A stretch of DNA of 10,860 bases from assembly GCA_026770585.1 (NCBI GenBank), contig MU646419.1, positions 695,025-705,884 on the forward strand, written 5' to 3'. The position numbers and the translations under genes were made by a program. Positions 10,674-10,860 of the stretch are shown here, piece by piece; the stretch's first letter is position 1; each line of letters starts with the position of its first letter. Source of the DNA: Baffinella frigidus (lineage: Eukaryota > Cryptophyceae > Cryptomonadales > Baffinellaceae). A model generated the notes under the pieces. The model saw nothing but the letters and a program-made list of their open reading frames with translations, did no database searches and was not told the origin of the DNA.

Positions 10674-10860
10674 CTAGAACATTCGAACAGGTGTGTTCTG
10701 ATGCGCGTCGCGTGACTCCCAAGTGGACCTCGCAGGTGGACCTCTCACCCTCCCTTCGACCCAGGAATCTGGCGTAGCTTTCCAAGGCAGTGAGGCCATT
10801 GAATTGGGCGTCTGCCAGGATAACTACGCCGTGTGAATCTGGCTGCAATGCAAACCCTTC
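10651..10860 (-). CDS. Unknown protein, partial, runs off the right edge
   Basis: The minus frame is open from the window edge to TGA (10651-10653), about 69 codons. It includes GVVILADAQFNGLTALESYA and RFLGRREGERSTCEVHLGVT, with a mixed, protein-like composition, unlike the low-complexity frames elsewhere. Its last ~8 codons overlap the 10443-10673 frame in another phase, so a short intron could join them: for example GAG|GTCCAC to TTCTAG|AAC would keep the frame (a 54-nt intron), but this is only one of several possibilities. A pseudogene with a frameshift is an alternative. I do not recognise the family. Confidence 0.4.
   Translation of the reverse strand, partial: EGFALQPDSHGVVILADAQFNGLTALESYARFLGRREGERSTCEVHLGVTRRASEHTCSNVLEHSKTGI
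10666..10685. promoter_or_regulatory. Heat-shock-element-like perfect palindrome (4 units)
   Basis: GAATGTTCTAGAACATTC (10667-10684) is an exact 18-bp palindrome and reads as four contiguous alternating pentamers, aGAAt-gTTCt-aGAAc-aTTCg. That is the established heat shock factor binding pattern, in which three units usually suffice. It overlaps the end of one open segment and the start of another, so it could lie in an intron, a promoter or coding DNA. Actual function is unproven. Confidence 0.45.

Noticed and set aside
10234-10677. Plus-strand 147-residue open frame
   Set aside because: Ser/Cys/Leu-rich composition is typical of the reverse of a coiled-coil coding sequence; the minus frame at 10443-10673 is more protein-like, and the first part of the plus frame crosses telomere-like and unassigned DNA.

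Overview
The window looks like subtelomeric or otherwise gene-poor, repeat-rich nuclear DNA of a eukaryote. The first ~740 bases are dominated by degenerate TTTAGGG-type telomere repeats (with TTTGGGG and TGTAGGG variants), the type found in land plants, many green algae, some alveolates and other protists. There are no long uninterrupted genes, no operon layout and no bacterial signals. The few credible coding segments are Ala/Gly/Glu/Pro-rich, sit on the minus strand and look like exons with GT donors. I cannot assign a species; an alga or other TTTAGGG-telomere protist fits best.

Layout. 1-740: telomere-like G-strand tract, split by an ~80 bp direct repeat. 800-980: 16-bp tandem array of CCAAAAGTTGAC units, then a 19-bp direct repeat. 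1037-1204: perfect 18-bp-arm hairpin between 29-bp direct repeats. 1420-3660: dense nest of small foldback (MITE-like) elements and copies of a dispersed repeat with AAGTTGAC...GTCAACTT ends; it includes a 130-bp element with an identifiable empty site, a 140-bp element with perfect 33-bp terminal inverted repeats, and a 128-bp direct duplication flanking the latter. 3726-3850: another foldback. 3990-4070: 21-bp minisatellite. 4326-4550 (minus): possible exon with a histone H2A-like motif. 4698-4803: foldback. 5130-6360: two copies of a dispersed repeat flanking a cluster of tandem-like units with CCTAAAGGAC boxes; a weak plus-strand exon candidate lies at about 5560-5840. 6590-8910: a second element-rich zone built from a GGTACCCCTGTA-ended family and a CCCTTAAGTGGC-ended family. 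8961-9569 (minus): the best coding segment, a 202-codon open exon. 9510-9740: tandem duplication of the dispersed repeat at the upstream edge of that exon. 9980-10100: intact copy of the GGTACCCC family. 10443-10860 (minus): two overlapping open segments that may be upstream exons of the same or a neighbouring gene, with a perfect four-unit heat-shock-element-like palindrome between them.

The best-supported biology is mobile: at least three distinct small nonautonomous element families appear to use a TA target site, and two insertions can be read by comparison with related sequence inside this same window. No transposase is present. The clearest gene-level observation is that the 3' end of the minus-strand exon (8961-9002) has a second copy at 7872-7908, with stop codon and reading frame kept across a 3-nt indel, cut off by an inserted element. 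I see no complete gene, RNA gene or CRISPR array, and no clearly new multi-gene system.
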